The notes under the pieces were generated by a model. That model saw nothing but the letters and a program-made list of their open reading frames with translations, did not search any database and was not told the origin of the DNA. A program made the position numbers and the translations under genes. Shown piece after piece: positions 27,701 through 36,721 of a stretch of 64,000 bases of DNA (the stretch's first letter is position 1; every line of letters starts with the position of its first letter). Source of the DNA: Microbispora corallina (lineage in GTDB: Bacteria; Actinomycetota; Actinomycetes; Streptosporangiales; Streptosporangiaceae); assembly GCF_016863035.1 (NCBI RefSeq), contig NZ_BOOC01000014.1:124001-188000 (forward strand), given 5' to 3'.

Positions 27701-27991
27701 TTGATTCTGAAGACCGTTGTGGACCACGTCCTTGATCTGGCCACGCCGTCGTCGCCCGCGCCGGCGACCGGCATCAACACCGAGGGCCTGGCGGACTTCC
27801 TGCGCCGGTTCTTCGCCCCGCTCTTCCTCGCCGTCGTCTCCGTCGTGGCCATCTTCTTCCTCTTCACCCGCGAGATCACCAGGTTCGTGCAGTTCATCAT
27901 CCTGGCCATCGCGATCGGCGTGATCTTCTACGTTCCCAACATCATCGAGGTGACGGCGAGGGCCATCGCGGGCGCGCTCGGGATCAAGTGA
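27701..27991 (+). CDS. Small two-helix membrane protein of T4SS-like operon
   Basis: The product has 96 residues from TTG 27701, with GGGAGG about 6 bp upstream. Two hydrophobic helices are evident: FFAPLFLAVVSVVAIFFLF (about 38-56) and FVQFIILAIAIGVIFYVPNI (about 63-82). Size, two helices and position after TcpC fit TcpD-like or VirB2/TrbC-like small membrane subunits of conjugation systems. I cannot decide between a pilin-like subunit and an accessory anchor. Confidence 0.75.
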   Translation: MILKTVVDHVLDLATPSSPAPATGINTEGLADFLRRFFAPLFLAVVSVVAIFFLFTREITRFVQFIILAIAIGVIFYVPNIIEVTARAIAGALGIK

Positions 27992-28012
27992 TCGGGCGGA
28001 GAGGAGGTCGGG

Positions 28013-30892
28013 GTGGATCTGCCCACATATACAAATATCTGGCGAATTGAGAAGCGGCTCTACAAGCTGTACGACCTACGGCTGCCCATGCCGCTTCCAG
28101 TCGTCTGGATCGGTGTGTTCGTGGGCGTGCTCGTCCCGTGGTGCTTCTTCCTCTACCTGATCGGGCTGCCGCTCGAAGCGCCGTGGCACGTCGTCTACCT
28201 CGTCCCCCCGGGCGTTCTCACCTGGCTGTCCACCCGGCCCGTGATCGAGAGCAAGCGCCTCACCGAGCTCCTGCAGTCGCAGGTGCGCTACATGACCGAG
28301 CCGCGCACCTGGTGCCGGATGGCGCCGTCCGGTGAGCCCGACGAGATCACCGTCGTCGCCCGGGTCTGGCGTGCCGCGCCCCTCGCCGAGGGCGAGGGCG
28401 TCCGCGTGCCGCGCAAGGCCCGGCGGAAGGCCGCGTCGAAGGCCGGCCAGGTGCGCATCACCCCGGGGACCGCGCCCGTGCGGGGCAGGCGCGCCGCCAA
28501 GCAGCCCCGCTTCCCCGAACGGGCGCTGCCCAGCCGCCTGGCGTCCCCCGCCGAGGCCGAGTCGGTCGCGGAGACCCCGTCCCGGGTGGTCCGTCCCGTC
28601 GTGGCCGCCGCGGCGGCCGCCGCCGCGCCCGTCGCCGACAGCACGGTGCCGGGTGCCACGACCTCCCGGGGTACGGCCACGGCGGCCGGCGAGCGCGTCT
28701 TCTCCCTGGCCGAGCCGGCGGGCGTGCCCCGCGCCGGCTCGACGGAAACCGGACGCCCGCTGCGCGACGGGGGCCGCCCGTCCGCCCGGACGTCCCCGTC
28801 CGCGCCGTCCCCGGTCACCGGCTGGTCCCCGGCCGAGCCGGCGGCCGAGCCTGCCTTCGGCACACCGCCCCGCTCCCTGCCTCGTGGTGTCTCCGCCGAA
28901 CCCGATCCTGAGTCGTTCCCCAGGCCCCGCCCCGAGCCCGACGCCGGGCCGTCCGACGCCGCTCCAGCGGCGGCGTCCCGTACGCCTGACGCCTCCCCGG
29001 CCGTGGAGACGCCGGCCCCCGTGCCGCCCATCGGCACCGAGGCGCTGCGCCGCTTGCGCCGGCTGGCCGCCTCGGCCGAGTCCCGGGTCCCGCCGCCCCC
29101 GGTGGACCGCCCCGGCCCCCGTGTCGTACGGCCGGAGGAGCCGCGTCCGTCCCTGGCCGGAGGCCCGCTTACCGAGGAGTCACACGCCGACGAGGCGGTG
29201 CACACGGAGGAGCCCCAGGCGCCCGCCGCCGAGCCGGCGCCGGTCGCTGAGCCGGCCGCGCCCACTGGCGAAGAGGTGCGCGCGGACGAGTCGTCCGCCG
29301 CAGACGACCGCGACCGTTCGGGCGACCCCCCTGTCTCCGCACACGCCGAGCCCGCCGAGCAGGGTGAGCCCGCCGAGGCGCACGACATCGGCCGGGATGC
29401 CGATGCTTCCGAGGCCGGCCGGGACGGCGACCACAGGGCCGACCGCGTGGAGGAGGCGCACGAGCCCGAACGCGAGGCCGTTCACGCGGACGAAGCGCAC
29501 GGCACCGGCACCGGCACCGGCACCGGCGCCGAGCGGCCGGACGCGGGCGGCGTCGCGGGCGACCCGTGGCAGGCGGCCCGCGAACTGCACCGGAAGGGCC
29601 GGCCGCCGCGACCGACCGGCACGCAGGCCTCCGCCGCGGAGCGGCGACCGGCCCCCACGCAAGAGAGCTCGGGGAGCGGCGCGGGCACGGCGACTCCCGG
29701 TGGTACCGGCATCGCCGCTGGCGGTACGACCCCCAGGGTCACGGGGATCACGGCGGGACCGGCCGCCGTCACGCCGTTCCCGGCGGACCGATGGCGTGAG
29801 CGGCGCGAGACCATGACGCCGCAGGACGACCGGCCGCGGCGCGATCCGTTCACCGGGCCCCGCCCGGGAGCGGGCGGCGTCTCGATCCGGGCGGTGCCCT
29901 CCGGGCCGCCGGCGGGCCGTCCCGCCGGCCCGGCCAGCCCCGCGGTCCCTCCGGCCCCCAAGACCCCCGGCGAGGAGCACCCCCGGGTGCGCCGGGTGGA
30001 GTCGGTCGTGGGCCGCGACCCCTCCGGCGGCTGGCGCCGGCTCGCCCAGGTCGTCGTGGGCGGCAGCCGTACGGACGGCATGGAGGTCGACGAGGCGCGC
30101 GCCCGCACGCCGCTCACGGCGAGCAGGCGGATCATGGTCCTCGGCTGCACCGGCGGCGCCGGGCAGACGACGACGGCGCTGATGCTGGGGCACACGCTCG
30201 CCCGCTATCGCGAGGACCGGGTGCTGGCGCTCGACGCGAGCACCGGCGACGACACGCTGACGACGAGGATCGCCGCCGAGTCGCCGGAGACGCTGAGCTC
30301 GCTGCTCGAAGGCGTGGAGGACGTGACCGGCTACCTCGGCATGCGGGCGTACACGACGCGGTGCGAGTCGGGGCTCGAGGTCGTCGGCGCGGACACCGAC
30401 GACCGGGCGGCCCAGCGGCTCGCGGACCGGTCGTCCCTGCCCGACTGGCGCAGGACGCTGGCCGCGCTCGACCGGCACTACCGGCTCACCGTGATCGACC
30501 CGGCCGCCGCGCTGGCGGCCCGGCTGCTGTCGTACGCCGACCAGCTCGTCCTCGTCGCCCCGGCCAGTGAGGACGCTCCGGACGCGGTCGCGATGACGTA
30601 CGAGTGGCTGGACGGGCACGGCTGCTCCGACCTGCGGCGCAGGGCCGTGATGGTGATCAACGGGGTGAGCCGGCGCAGCCTGCCGGACGTGGAGCAGGCG
30701 GAGGCCGTGGCGAGCGGCCGGTGCCGGGCGATCGTGCGCGTCCCCTGGGAGGACGAGCTGGCCCCCGGGCGGCCCGGACCGGTCGACGTCAATCACCTCC
30801 GGGCCGGCGGCCGCAGGGCGTACGTTGCCCTTGCGGGAGTGATCGTGAGCGGCCTGGCGGCGATCCAGGCCAAGCAGGAGGTGGCCAGATGA
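28013..30892 (+). CDS. TcpE-like membrane domain fused to MinD/ParA-like ATPase with altered P-loop
   Basis: The product has 959 residues from GTG 28013 (GAGGAGG upstream). Residues 1-120 contain two membrane helices (PLPVVWIGVFVGVLVPWCFF and WHVVYLVPPGVLTWL) followed by WCRMAP, the arrangement of TcpE. About 550 residues of Pro/Ala/Glu-rich disordered linker follow. The C-terminal 250 residues form a SIMIBI MinD/ParA-like domain: MVLGCTGGAGQTTTALMLG near residue 707, VLALDASTGDD, LTVIDPAAALA and LVLVAPASEDAPDA. Both lysines of the deviant Walker A (KGGxGKT) are missing (TGGAGQT), so hydrolysis may be lost. Its stop overlaps the next start by ATGA. The fusion suggests membrane tethering of a regulatory NTPase-like domain at the channel. 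Confidence 0.82.
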   Translation: MDLPTYTNIWRIEKRLYKLYDLRLPMPLPVVWIGVFVGVLVPWCFFLYLIGLPLEAPWHVVYLVPPGVLTWLSTRPVIESKRLTELLQSQVRYMTEPRTWCRMAPSGEPDEITVVARVWRAAPLAEGEGVRVPRKARRKAASKAGQVRITPGTAPVRGRRAAKQPRFPERALPSRLASPAEAESVAETPSRVVRPVVAAAAAAAAPVADSTVPGATTSRGTATAAGERVFSLAEPAGVPRAGSTETGRPLRDGGRPSARTSPSAPSPVTGWSPAEPAAEPAFGTPPRSLPRGVSAEPDPESFPRPRPEPDAGPSDAAPAAASRTPDASPAVETPAPVPPIGTEALRRLRRLAASAESRVPPPPVDRPGPRVVRPEEPRPSLAGGPLTEESHADEAVHTEEPQAPAAEPAPVAEPAAPTGEEVRADESSAADDRDRSGDPPVSAHAEPAEQGEPAEAHDIGRDADASEAGRDGDHRADRVEEAHEPEREAVHADEAHGTGTGTGTGAERPDAGGVAGDPWQAARELHRKGRPPRPTGTQASAAERRPAPTQESSGSGAGTATPGGTGIAAGGTTPRVTGITAGPAAVTPFPADRWRERRETMTPQDDRPRRDPFTGPRPGAGGVSIRAVPSGPPAGRPAGPASPAVPPAPKTPGEEHPRVRRVESVVGRDPSGGWRRLAQVVVGGSRTDGMEVDEARARTPLTASRRIMVLGCTGGAGQTTTALMLGHTLARYREDRVLALDASTGDDTLTTRIAAESPETLSSLLEGVEDVTGYLGMRAYTTRCESGLEVVGADTDDRAAQRLADRSSLPDWRRTLAALDRHYRLTVIDPAAALAARLLSYADQLVLVAPASEDAPDAVAMTYEWLDGHGCSDLRRRAVMVINGVSRRSLPDVEQAEAVASGRCRAIVRVPWEDELAPGRPGPVDVNHLRAGGRRAYVALAGVIVSGLAAIQAKQEVAR

Positions 30893-30978
30893 GCGCCGAG
30901 CCTCGCTGGCCCGACGGGCGGGCGCCGGGCCGGGCGTCATCCCTCCTCCGATCGGGGAAGCTGGTGAGCGTCAGATGA
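30889..30978 (+). CDS. 29-residue minicistron overlapping both neighbours
   Basis: An ATG at 30889 overlaps the preceding stop (ATGA), is preceded 7 bp upstream by a perfect AGGAGG (30876-30881), and reads 29 codons (MSAEPRWPDGRAPG... ending GKLVSVR) to a TGA at 30976-30978. That stop overlaps the ATG of the VirB4-like gene at 30975. The peptide is basic with no membrane helix. Most likely it serves translational coupling across a gap; the peptide itself may or may not have a function. Confidence 0.5.
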   Translation: MSAEPRWPDGRAPGRASSLLRSGKLVSVR

Positions 30979-33452
30979 GCAGGGCGCGCAGTCGCCTGGC
31001 GGTGCGGTACTTCGACGACCGGGTCCTCCTCACGGACGCGGCGGCCTGGGCCTACTTCCGGCTGCCGACGGTGAGCTACGAGTTCCTCACCCCCGAGGAG
31101 CGCGAGGCGCTGGCCACCAACATCACGATCGCGCTGGCGGCCATCCGGATGGCGGACGCCGAGGTGCACCTGCGCATCGCGCACCGGGCCTACCCGGCGG
31201 CGGAGTGGGCCATGGCGCTCAACACCACCTCCGACGAGGGCCCGGGCTGGCGGGAGTACCTGGAGGAGATGTACCGCCACGTCTGGGCAAAGGACTTCTG
31301 GAACAAGGAGGTCTACCTCGGCGTGCGGCTCGGGCCGCGGGGCGCCCAGCTCGGGACCGGCGTGCTGGCCCAGTTGTTCGGCTTCTACCAGCGCAGCGAG
31401 AAGGCGCTCGGCATCGAGGACGACCACGTCCCCGACCGGGAGATCGCCCGCTGGACCGAGGCGGCCGAGCGCCTGGGCCGGGCCCTGGCGTCCAGCGCGC
31501 TGTACGCCCGCCACGCCACCTCCCCGGAGATCGCGTGGCTGTTCCAGCACGCCGCCTCCGGCGGGCTCGGCGAGCCGGCGCCCTCGGCGACCCCGCGCAG
31601 GAGATGGGGGAGGGGCGAGATCGAGGCCCTGGTCGAGGGCCAGATCCACAACGGCAGGTCGCTGCTGCGGATCGAGCAGCCGTCGGGCGACTCCTACACC
31701 GCCCACCTGTCGTTCGCCCGGTTCCCCGACCTGATGCCGTTCCCGGACGGCGAGCCGTGGCTGCACTTCGCCGACCAGCTGCCGTTCCCGGTCGAGGTGT
31801 CGAGCCGGATGCGGCTGATCCCGCCCGTGCGGGCGAGCAAGGACGTCGCCCGCAAGCTCGCGCACGCGCGCGACATGGACATCCACATCCGCGAGGCCGG
31901 GGCGGAGGCGCCGCTCGCGCTGGCCGAGCAGATCGACGCCGCCCGCATGCTGGAGCACGGCATCACTAAGGAGCGGCTCCCGTTCGTGTACGGCTGGCAC
32001 CGGCTGAGTGTGAGCGCGCCGACCGAGGAGATCTGCGTCCAGCGGGTCGAGGCCGTCGTCGAGCACTACCGCGACCTCGGCATCGACGTGGTGAACTCCA
32101 CAGGCGACCAGTTCTCGCTGTTCTGCGAGGCCCTGCCGGGGGAGCGGCTGCGGGTCAACGCGTACGCCCAGCGGCAGCCGCTCCGCACGATCGCGGGCGG
32201 CATGGCGACCGCGACCGTGGAGCTCGGCGACCGGGTGGACGAGTCGAACGCCGGCTGGATCGGGCCGTACATCGGGGAGACCCTGGGGCGGGCCCGCAGC
32301 ATCGTGCACTTCGACCCCCTGGTGGCGGCGACGCGGAACCGGCCGACCGCCATCGCCGTCACCGGCGAGCCGGGCGGCGGTAAGACCACGCTGGCGCTGC
32401 TGCTGATCTACCAGATGGCCCTGCGCGGCGTCACGGTCGCGGTCATCGACCCCAAGGGCGACGCCGAGTCGCTCGTCCAGCTCCTCCAGCGCCGCGGGCG
32501 GCGGGCCCGGGTCATCCCGCTGGGGGCGGCCGCGCCCGGCCTGCTCGACCCGTTCTCCTTCGGCGACGACATCGCGGCGAAGAAGACGATGGCGACCGAG
32601 ACCTTGCGGCTGCTGCTTCCCCGCATGTCGGAGGAGCGCGAGTCGGCCATGATCCAGGCCGTGGCGGCCGTCTCGAACGAGCCCGACCCCTCGCTCGGCA
32701 AGGTCGTCGACCACCTGGAGCAGTCGGCCGACCCGGCGTCGAAGAACCTGGGGGCGGTGCTCCGGTCGATGTCCGAGATGCACCTGGCCCGGCTGTGCTT
32801 CGACCCCTCCGGCGGCGAGCAGATCGACACCGAGGGCTGGACCACGGTGTTCACGCTGGGCGGGCTCACGCTGCCCGACGTGACGACGGTCCGGGACGAC
32901 TACTCCTACGAGCAGCGGCTCTCGGTCGCCCTGCTCTACCTGGTGTCCCAGTTCGCGCGGCGCCTGATGAACGGGCTCGACCGGCGCACGCCGAAGGCGA
33001 TCTTCCTGGACGAGGCGTGGGCGATCACCTCCACCCCCGAGGGCGCCAAGCTCGTGCCGGAGGTCTCCCGCATGGGCCGCTCCCGCAACACGGCGCTGGT
33101 GCTGGTGTCCCAGAACGCCGGAGACCTGCTCAACGAGCAGGTGACGAACTGCCTGTCGTCGGTGTTCGCGTTCCGCTCGACCGAGCGCGTGGAGGTCGAG
33201 CACGTGATGGAGCTTCTCGGGGTCGACCCCTCCGAGGAGCACAAGGCCGCGCTGCGCTCCCTCGGCAACGGGGAGTGCCTGTTCCGAGATCTGGACGGCC
33301 GGGCCGGCCGTATCGGGGTGGACCTGATCTCGGAGGAGCTGCTGCGATGGCTCGACACCAATCCGACCCACGACAGGCCGGGCGAGAACGGGCATGATCT
33401 TCTTGACGGGGGCTCCAGTCGGTCGGGGGTCGCGCAGGAGGTGCGGTCGTGA
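30975..33452 (+). CDS. VirB4/TraE-type conjugation ATPase
   Basis: The product has 825 residues. The N-terminal half (about 1-430) is the VirB4 assembly domain. The C-terminal motor domain has Walker A TGEPGGGKTTLALLLIYQM near residue 463, VAVIDPKGDAESLV, and Walker B KAIFLDEAWAI near residue 675, then VLVSQNAGDLLNEQV as the sensor/Q-motif region. VirB4 ATPases power assembly of, and substrate movement through, type IV secretion channels; here it is the only clearly intact motor. It begins inside the overlapping minicistron stop and ends in a GTGA overlap with the next gene, so the operon is tightly coupled. Confidence 0.92.
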   Translation: MSRARSRLAVRYFDDRVLLTDAAAWAYFRLPTVSYEFLTPEEREALATNITIALAAIRMADAEVHLRIAHRAYPAAEWAMALNTTSDEGPGWREYLEEMYRHVWAKDFWNKEVYLGVRLGPRGAQLGTGVLAQLFGFYQRSEKALGIEDDHVPDREIARWTEAAERLGRALASSALYARHATSPEIAWLFQHAASGGLGEPAPSATPRRRWGRGEIEALVEGQIHNGRSLLRIEQPSGDSYTAHLSFARFPDLMPFPDGEPWLHFADQLPFPVEVSSRMRLIPPVRASKDVARKLAHARDMDIHIREAGAEAPLALAEQIDAARMLEHGITKERLPFVYGWHRLSVSAPTEEICVQRVEAVVEHYRDLGIDVVNSTGDQFSLFCEALPGERLRVNAYAQRQPLRTIAGGMATATVELGDRVDESNAGWIGPYIGETLGRARSIVHFDPLVAATRNRPTAIAVTGEPGGGKTTLALLLIYQMALRGVTVAVIDPKGDAESLVQLLQRRGRRARVIPLGAAAPGLLDPFSFGDDIAAKKTMATETLRLLLPRMSEERESAMIQAVAAVSNEPDPSLGKVVDHLEQSADPASKNLGAVLRSMSEMHLARLCFDPSGGEQIDTEGWTTVFTLGGLTLPDVTTVRDDYSYEQRLSVALLYLVSQFARRLMNGLDRRTPKAIFLDEAWAITSTPEGAKLVPEVSRMGRSRNTALVLVSQNAGDLLNEQVTNCLSSVFAFRSTERVEVEHVMELLGVDPSEEHKAALRSLGNGECLFRDLDGRAGRIGVDLISEELLRWLDTNPTHDRPGENGHDLLDGGSSRSGVAQEVRS

Positions 33453-36037
33453 GCGTGCGCAGGAGCGTTCCCGCCCAGAAGGGTCCCGAGGACCCGGGGC
33501 GGAGGGCCGGCCGGCCGTGGCGTGGGAGCGTTCCGGAGCGCCCCGGCGCGACGCGGCGGGTCCGGCGCCTCCACAGCGCGGCGGCGGACGGCGACCGGCC
33601 GCCCTCCCGGCCGCGGCGCGGGCGGTTACGGCGCCGGGTGGCTTTGCTGCTCGTGGCCTTCGCCGCGTTCGTCACGTTGCCTCTGGTCTTCCCGACGGGT
33701 TCGGCGAGCGCCGTCGGCCCCTGTGACCTGTCGTCCGACCTCGCCCCCGAGATGGTGGGAGGCGGCGTCGACGGGCTCGTCCAGCCTCCGCCCCCGGACG
33801 GCTCGACGGCCGCCGCGGGCACCACCCCCGGGGCCGGCGCCGCCGCCGCCGGCGCGGCCCCCAAGGAGCCCCCCACCAACTACGACCGGTACGGCATGGC
33901 CGGTCAGTTCTGGCACACGTACGGCCTGGGCTGCTCCGACGTGACGGCCGTCCTGGGCAACGCGTGGGCCAACACCGTCTTCTCCTGGGCGAAGGCCGTC
34001 GACAGGCTGACGATCAGCACCTACCAGGCCGCCGCCACCGAGGGGCCGATCCAGCCCATCAAGGACGTGGCCGACAAGGTCGTCACCAACCTCGCCGACG
34101 CCATGTACTGGCCGTACCTGCGGCCGATCGTCATCCTGGGCGCCATCTGGCTGGCCTGGTTCGGGCTGATCCGCAAGCGGGCCACGACGACCACCGAGGG
34201 CGTCATCTGGATGGTGCTCGCGGTCACGGTCGCGATCTGGTTCTTCAGCCGTCCCGGCGACTTCACCGGCCTCGGCAAGACCGTGACCGACAAGACCGGC
34301 GAGGTCGTCAACTCGGCGTTCGCCGGGCTGCCCGGCGCGGGTGGCGCGTCCTGCCTGCCCGCCAAGGGTGACACGAACGCGCAGGTCACGGCCGGCGGGT
34401 ACGGCAGGCAGGGCACGGCGGGCGTGGACCAGAACGCCGACGCCCTCTGGTCGACGCTGGTGTGCAAGCCGTGGCTGATGGGCGAGTTCGGCACGGCGGA
34501 CGCGGGCGCCCCCGTCGTCCGCGACTTCGGCGCGAAGCTGCTGAACCTCCAGGCCATCGATCGCGACGAGCAGGCCGGCGGGCAGATGCCGAGCGGCGAC
34601 AGCCACCAGAAGCAGTTCGAGGAACAGATCGCCAAGCCGCTGGAGAACACCCCGATCTTCTTCCTCCTCCAGGGCAAGGACTGGACGAGCCGCCTCGGCA
34701 TCGCGATCGGCGCGTTCATCGCGGCCATGGTGGCCGGGCTGCTCATCTTCCTGGTGGCCGTGTCGCTGCTGGTGCTCAAGGTCGGGTTCCTGCTGCTGCT
34801 GATGCTGGGACCGGTCTTCCTGCTCATCGGCGTGCATCCCGGCTCGGGACGGATCATCGCGATGCGCTGGGTGGAGATGCTGGTCGGCACCCTGCTGCGC
34901 CAGGCCGTCCTGGCCCTCGTGCTCGGCATCCTCGTGTACGGCTACGCCCTGATCATCTCGACGGCGCTGCCGTGGGGCATGCAGATCCTGTTCATGGCGC
35001 TGCTGACCATCGCCGTGTTCTTCTACCGGCGGCCGTTCCAGCATCTGTTCGCCTCGATGGACGGGCACACGCTCACCACGCGCATGCTGGGCGATGCCGC
35101 GTCCGCGCCGACCCTGTCCCGGGCGGCCAACGCGCTGCCTCCGGTCGCCGCGGCCCGTGCGGGCCGGTGGGGCCTGCGCAAGGCGGAGCCGGTGCTCGGC
35201 GCCGCAGCCATGGCCGCGTCGGCCGGGACGGCGGCCGCCGCCGCGACGTCGGTGGCCCAGGGACGGGTCCGGGGCGAGGAGGGCGTGCCCGCGACGGCGG
35301 GCGCGACCGGCGGGCGGGCGGGGGCGCAGCCCGTGCCGCTGGAGACCGACGCGCAGTCGGCGGGCCGTCGCAAGGCCGGCGTCGCCGCCCCGCGCCCGGG
35401 GTCGGCGCCCCCGCTCAACCTCTCCGGCGTGCGGCCGGCGGGCTCGGGCCGGCCCGGCTCGTCCGTCCGGCTTCCCTCGCCGGCGGCGCGGGGCACGGGC
35501 ACGGCGCCCGAGGCGTCCTCGCCCGCGGCCCGCGTCCCGGGAACCGCGTCCGGCACGGCCTCCGGCGCGCCCGCCGCCACCGGCGCGGGCCGGGTCGCGT
35601 CCGGTACGGCCTCGGGCGGCGGCTGGTTCAGCGGCAGGTCGGGCGGCTGGGCGTCCCGCCCGTCCGGGGGCTCGGGCTCCGGGGGCGGCTCCGGCGGCCT
35701 GTTCGGCGGAGGCTCCCGGCAGGGCGGATCGCGGCAGAGCGGTTCCCGGCAGGGCGGCGGGTCCCGAGGCTCGTCCGGCGGGTTCTTCGGCGGCCGTTCC
35801 TCGTCCGGTTCGTCGGGCTCGTCGGGCTCCTCCGGGGGCGGCATCTTCGGCGGCTCGTCGCGCCGGCAGGAGAGCGGCCGGTCCCGGCCGGCGCCGCCCC
35901 GTGACGGCGGTTCGTCCTCCAGCCGGCCGCGGTCGGCCGAGGCGCCCCCTCTGTGGCTGCCGAGCCGCGGGGGGAACGGAGCCTCCGACGCCTCCGGTCC
36001 CTTCTGGGCCCGGCCGTCCGACCGCGACGGCGACTGA
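33449..36037 (+). CDS. VirB6/TrbL-like polytopic channel protein with Gly/Ser-rich tail
   Basis: The product has 862 residues from GTG 33449. A basic N-terminus leads into a signal-like helix (RVALLLVAFAAFVTLPLVF, about 52-70), an extracytoplasmic segment with cysteines, then membrane helices at about 225-240 and 250-266. A hydrophobic cluster follows between 420 and 530 (AIGAFIAAMVAGLLIFLVAV, FLLLLMLGPVFLLIGV, LLRQAVLALVLGILVYGYAL, ILFMALLTIAVFFYRRPF). This matches VirB6/TrbL-like inner-membrane channel subunits. About 300 residues of Ala/Gly/Ser/Arg-rich cytoplasmic tail follow (SGSRQGGGSRGSSGG type). Confidence 0.83.
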   Translation: MSVRRSVPAQKGPEDPGRRAGRPWRGSVPERPGATRRVRRLHSAAADGDRPPSRPRRGRLRRRVALLLVAFAAFVTLPLVFPTGSASAVGPCDLSSDLAPEMVGGGVDGLVQPPPPDGSTAAAGTTPGAGAAAAGAAPKEPPTNYDRYGMAGQFWHTYGLGCSDVTAVLGNAWANTVFSWAKAVDRLTISTYQAAATEGPIQPIKDVADKVVTNLADAMYWPYLRPIVILGAIWLAWFGLIRKRATTTTEGVIWMVLAVTVAIWFFSRPGDFTGLGKTVTDKTGEVVNSAFAGLPGAGGASCLPAKGDTNAQVTAGGYGRQGTAGVDQNADALWSTLVCKPWLMGEFGTADAGAPVVRDFGAKLLNLQAIDRDEQAGGQMPSGDSHQKQFEEQIAKPLENTPIFFLLQGKDWTSRLGIAIGAFIAAMVAGLLIFLVAVSLLVLKVGFLLLLMLGPVFLLIGVHPGSGRIIAMRWVEMLVGTLLRQAVLALVLGILVYGYALIISTALPWGMQILFMALLTIAVFFYRRPFQHLFASMDGHTLTTRMLGDAASAPTLSRAANALPPVAAARAGRWGLRKAEPVLGAAAMAASAGTAAAAATSVAQGRVRGEEGVPATAGATGGRAGAQPVPLETDAQSAGRRKAGVAAPRPGSAPPLNLSGVRPAGSGRPGSSVRLPSPAARGTGTAPEASSPAARVPGTASGTASGAPAATGAGRVASGTASGGGWFSGRSGGWASRPSGGSGSGGGSGGLFGGGSRQGGSRQSGSRQGGGSRGSSGGFFGGRSSSGSSGSSGSSGGGIFGGSSRRQESGRSRPAPPRDGGSSSSRPRSAEAPPLWLPSRGGNGASDASGPFWARPSDRDGD

Positions 36038-36067
36038 CGGCGGGTCGAGACACGGGATGAGGCACGG

Positions 36068-36721
36068 ATGACGACCAGCCCGAGCCGCGACCGCGGGAAA
36101 GCGCTCGCCTTCGCCGCCGCCGTCCTGGTGCTGGCGGCCGTCGGCGTGTACCTGACGATGAGCCCGCCCTCCGGCGACGACGGCGGCGGGCAGCGGGAGC
36201 AGTCGCTCGGCGCCGCCGCGCCGACGGCCGCCGCGACGACCCCGGCGGCGGCGCCCAGCCAGGTGGCGACGACCCCCGGCACGTTCGACGTCTACGCCTA
36301 TCTGCCGCTGTCGCGGGAGGAGCTCGGCGCCGCCGCCGATCTCGCCCGGCGCTTCACCGCGTCGTACGGGACCTTCCAGTACGGCGAGGACCCGGCGGCC
36401 TTCGCGAACCGGCTCAAGGCGTTCGCGACCGTGGAGTTCGGCGCGCAGCTCACCCGGGCGATGACCGACCCGGCGCTGGTGAGCCAGAACAAGGCCGACC
36501 AGGTCGTCTCCCGGGGCACGGCCAAGGTCCGGACGATCCGGGACGTCACCGCCAACCAGGTCGTCCTCGTCGTCGACGCCCTGCGGCACGTGACCGACCG
36601 GACCGGCGAGAAGGACCAGGACGACCAGTACGCCGTGACGGTCGTCAAGGTGGGCGCCGACTGGCGGGTGTACGACATGGAGCCGGCGGACGCGGGACAG
36701 GACGGGGACAGCAACCCGTGA
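36068..36721 (+). CDS. Membrane-anchored VirB8-like/hypothetical protein of T4SS-like operon
   Basis: The product has 217 residues. One membrane helix at about 13-29 (AFAAAVLVLAAVGVYLTM) precedes an Ala/Pro linker and an extracytoplasmic domain of about 140 residues (LPLSREELGAAADLARRF, then FANRLKAF, ending DDQYAVTVVKVGADWRVYDM). The final strand pattern resembles NTF2-like/VirB8 domains. It would be a second VirB8-type scaffold beside the TcpC-like protein. No family is securely recognised. The stop overlaps the next gene by GTGA. Confidence 0.72.
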   Translation: MTTSPSRDRGKALAFAAAVLVLAAVGVYLTMSPPSGDDGGGQREQSLGAAAPTAAATTPAAAPSQVATTPGTFDVYAYLPLSREELGAAADLARRFTASYGTFQYGEDPAAFANRLKAFATVEFGAQLTRAMTDPALVSQNKADQVVSRGTAKVRTIRDVTANQVVLVVDALRHVTDRTGEKDQDDQYAVTVVKVGADWRVYDMEPADAGQDGDSNP

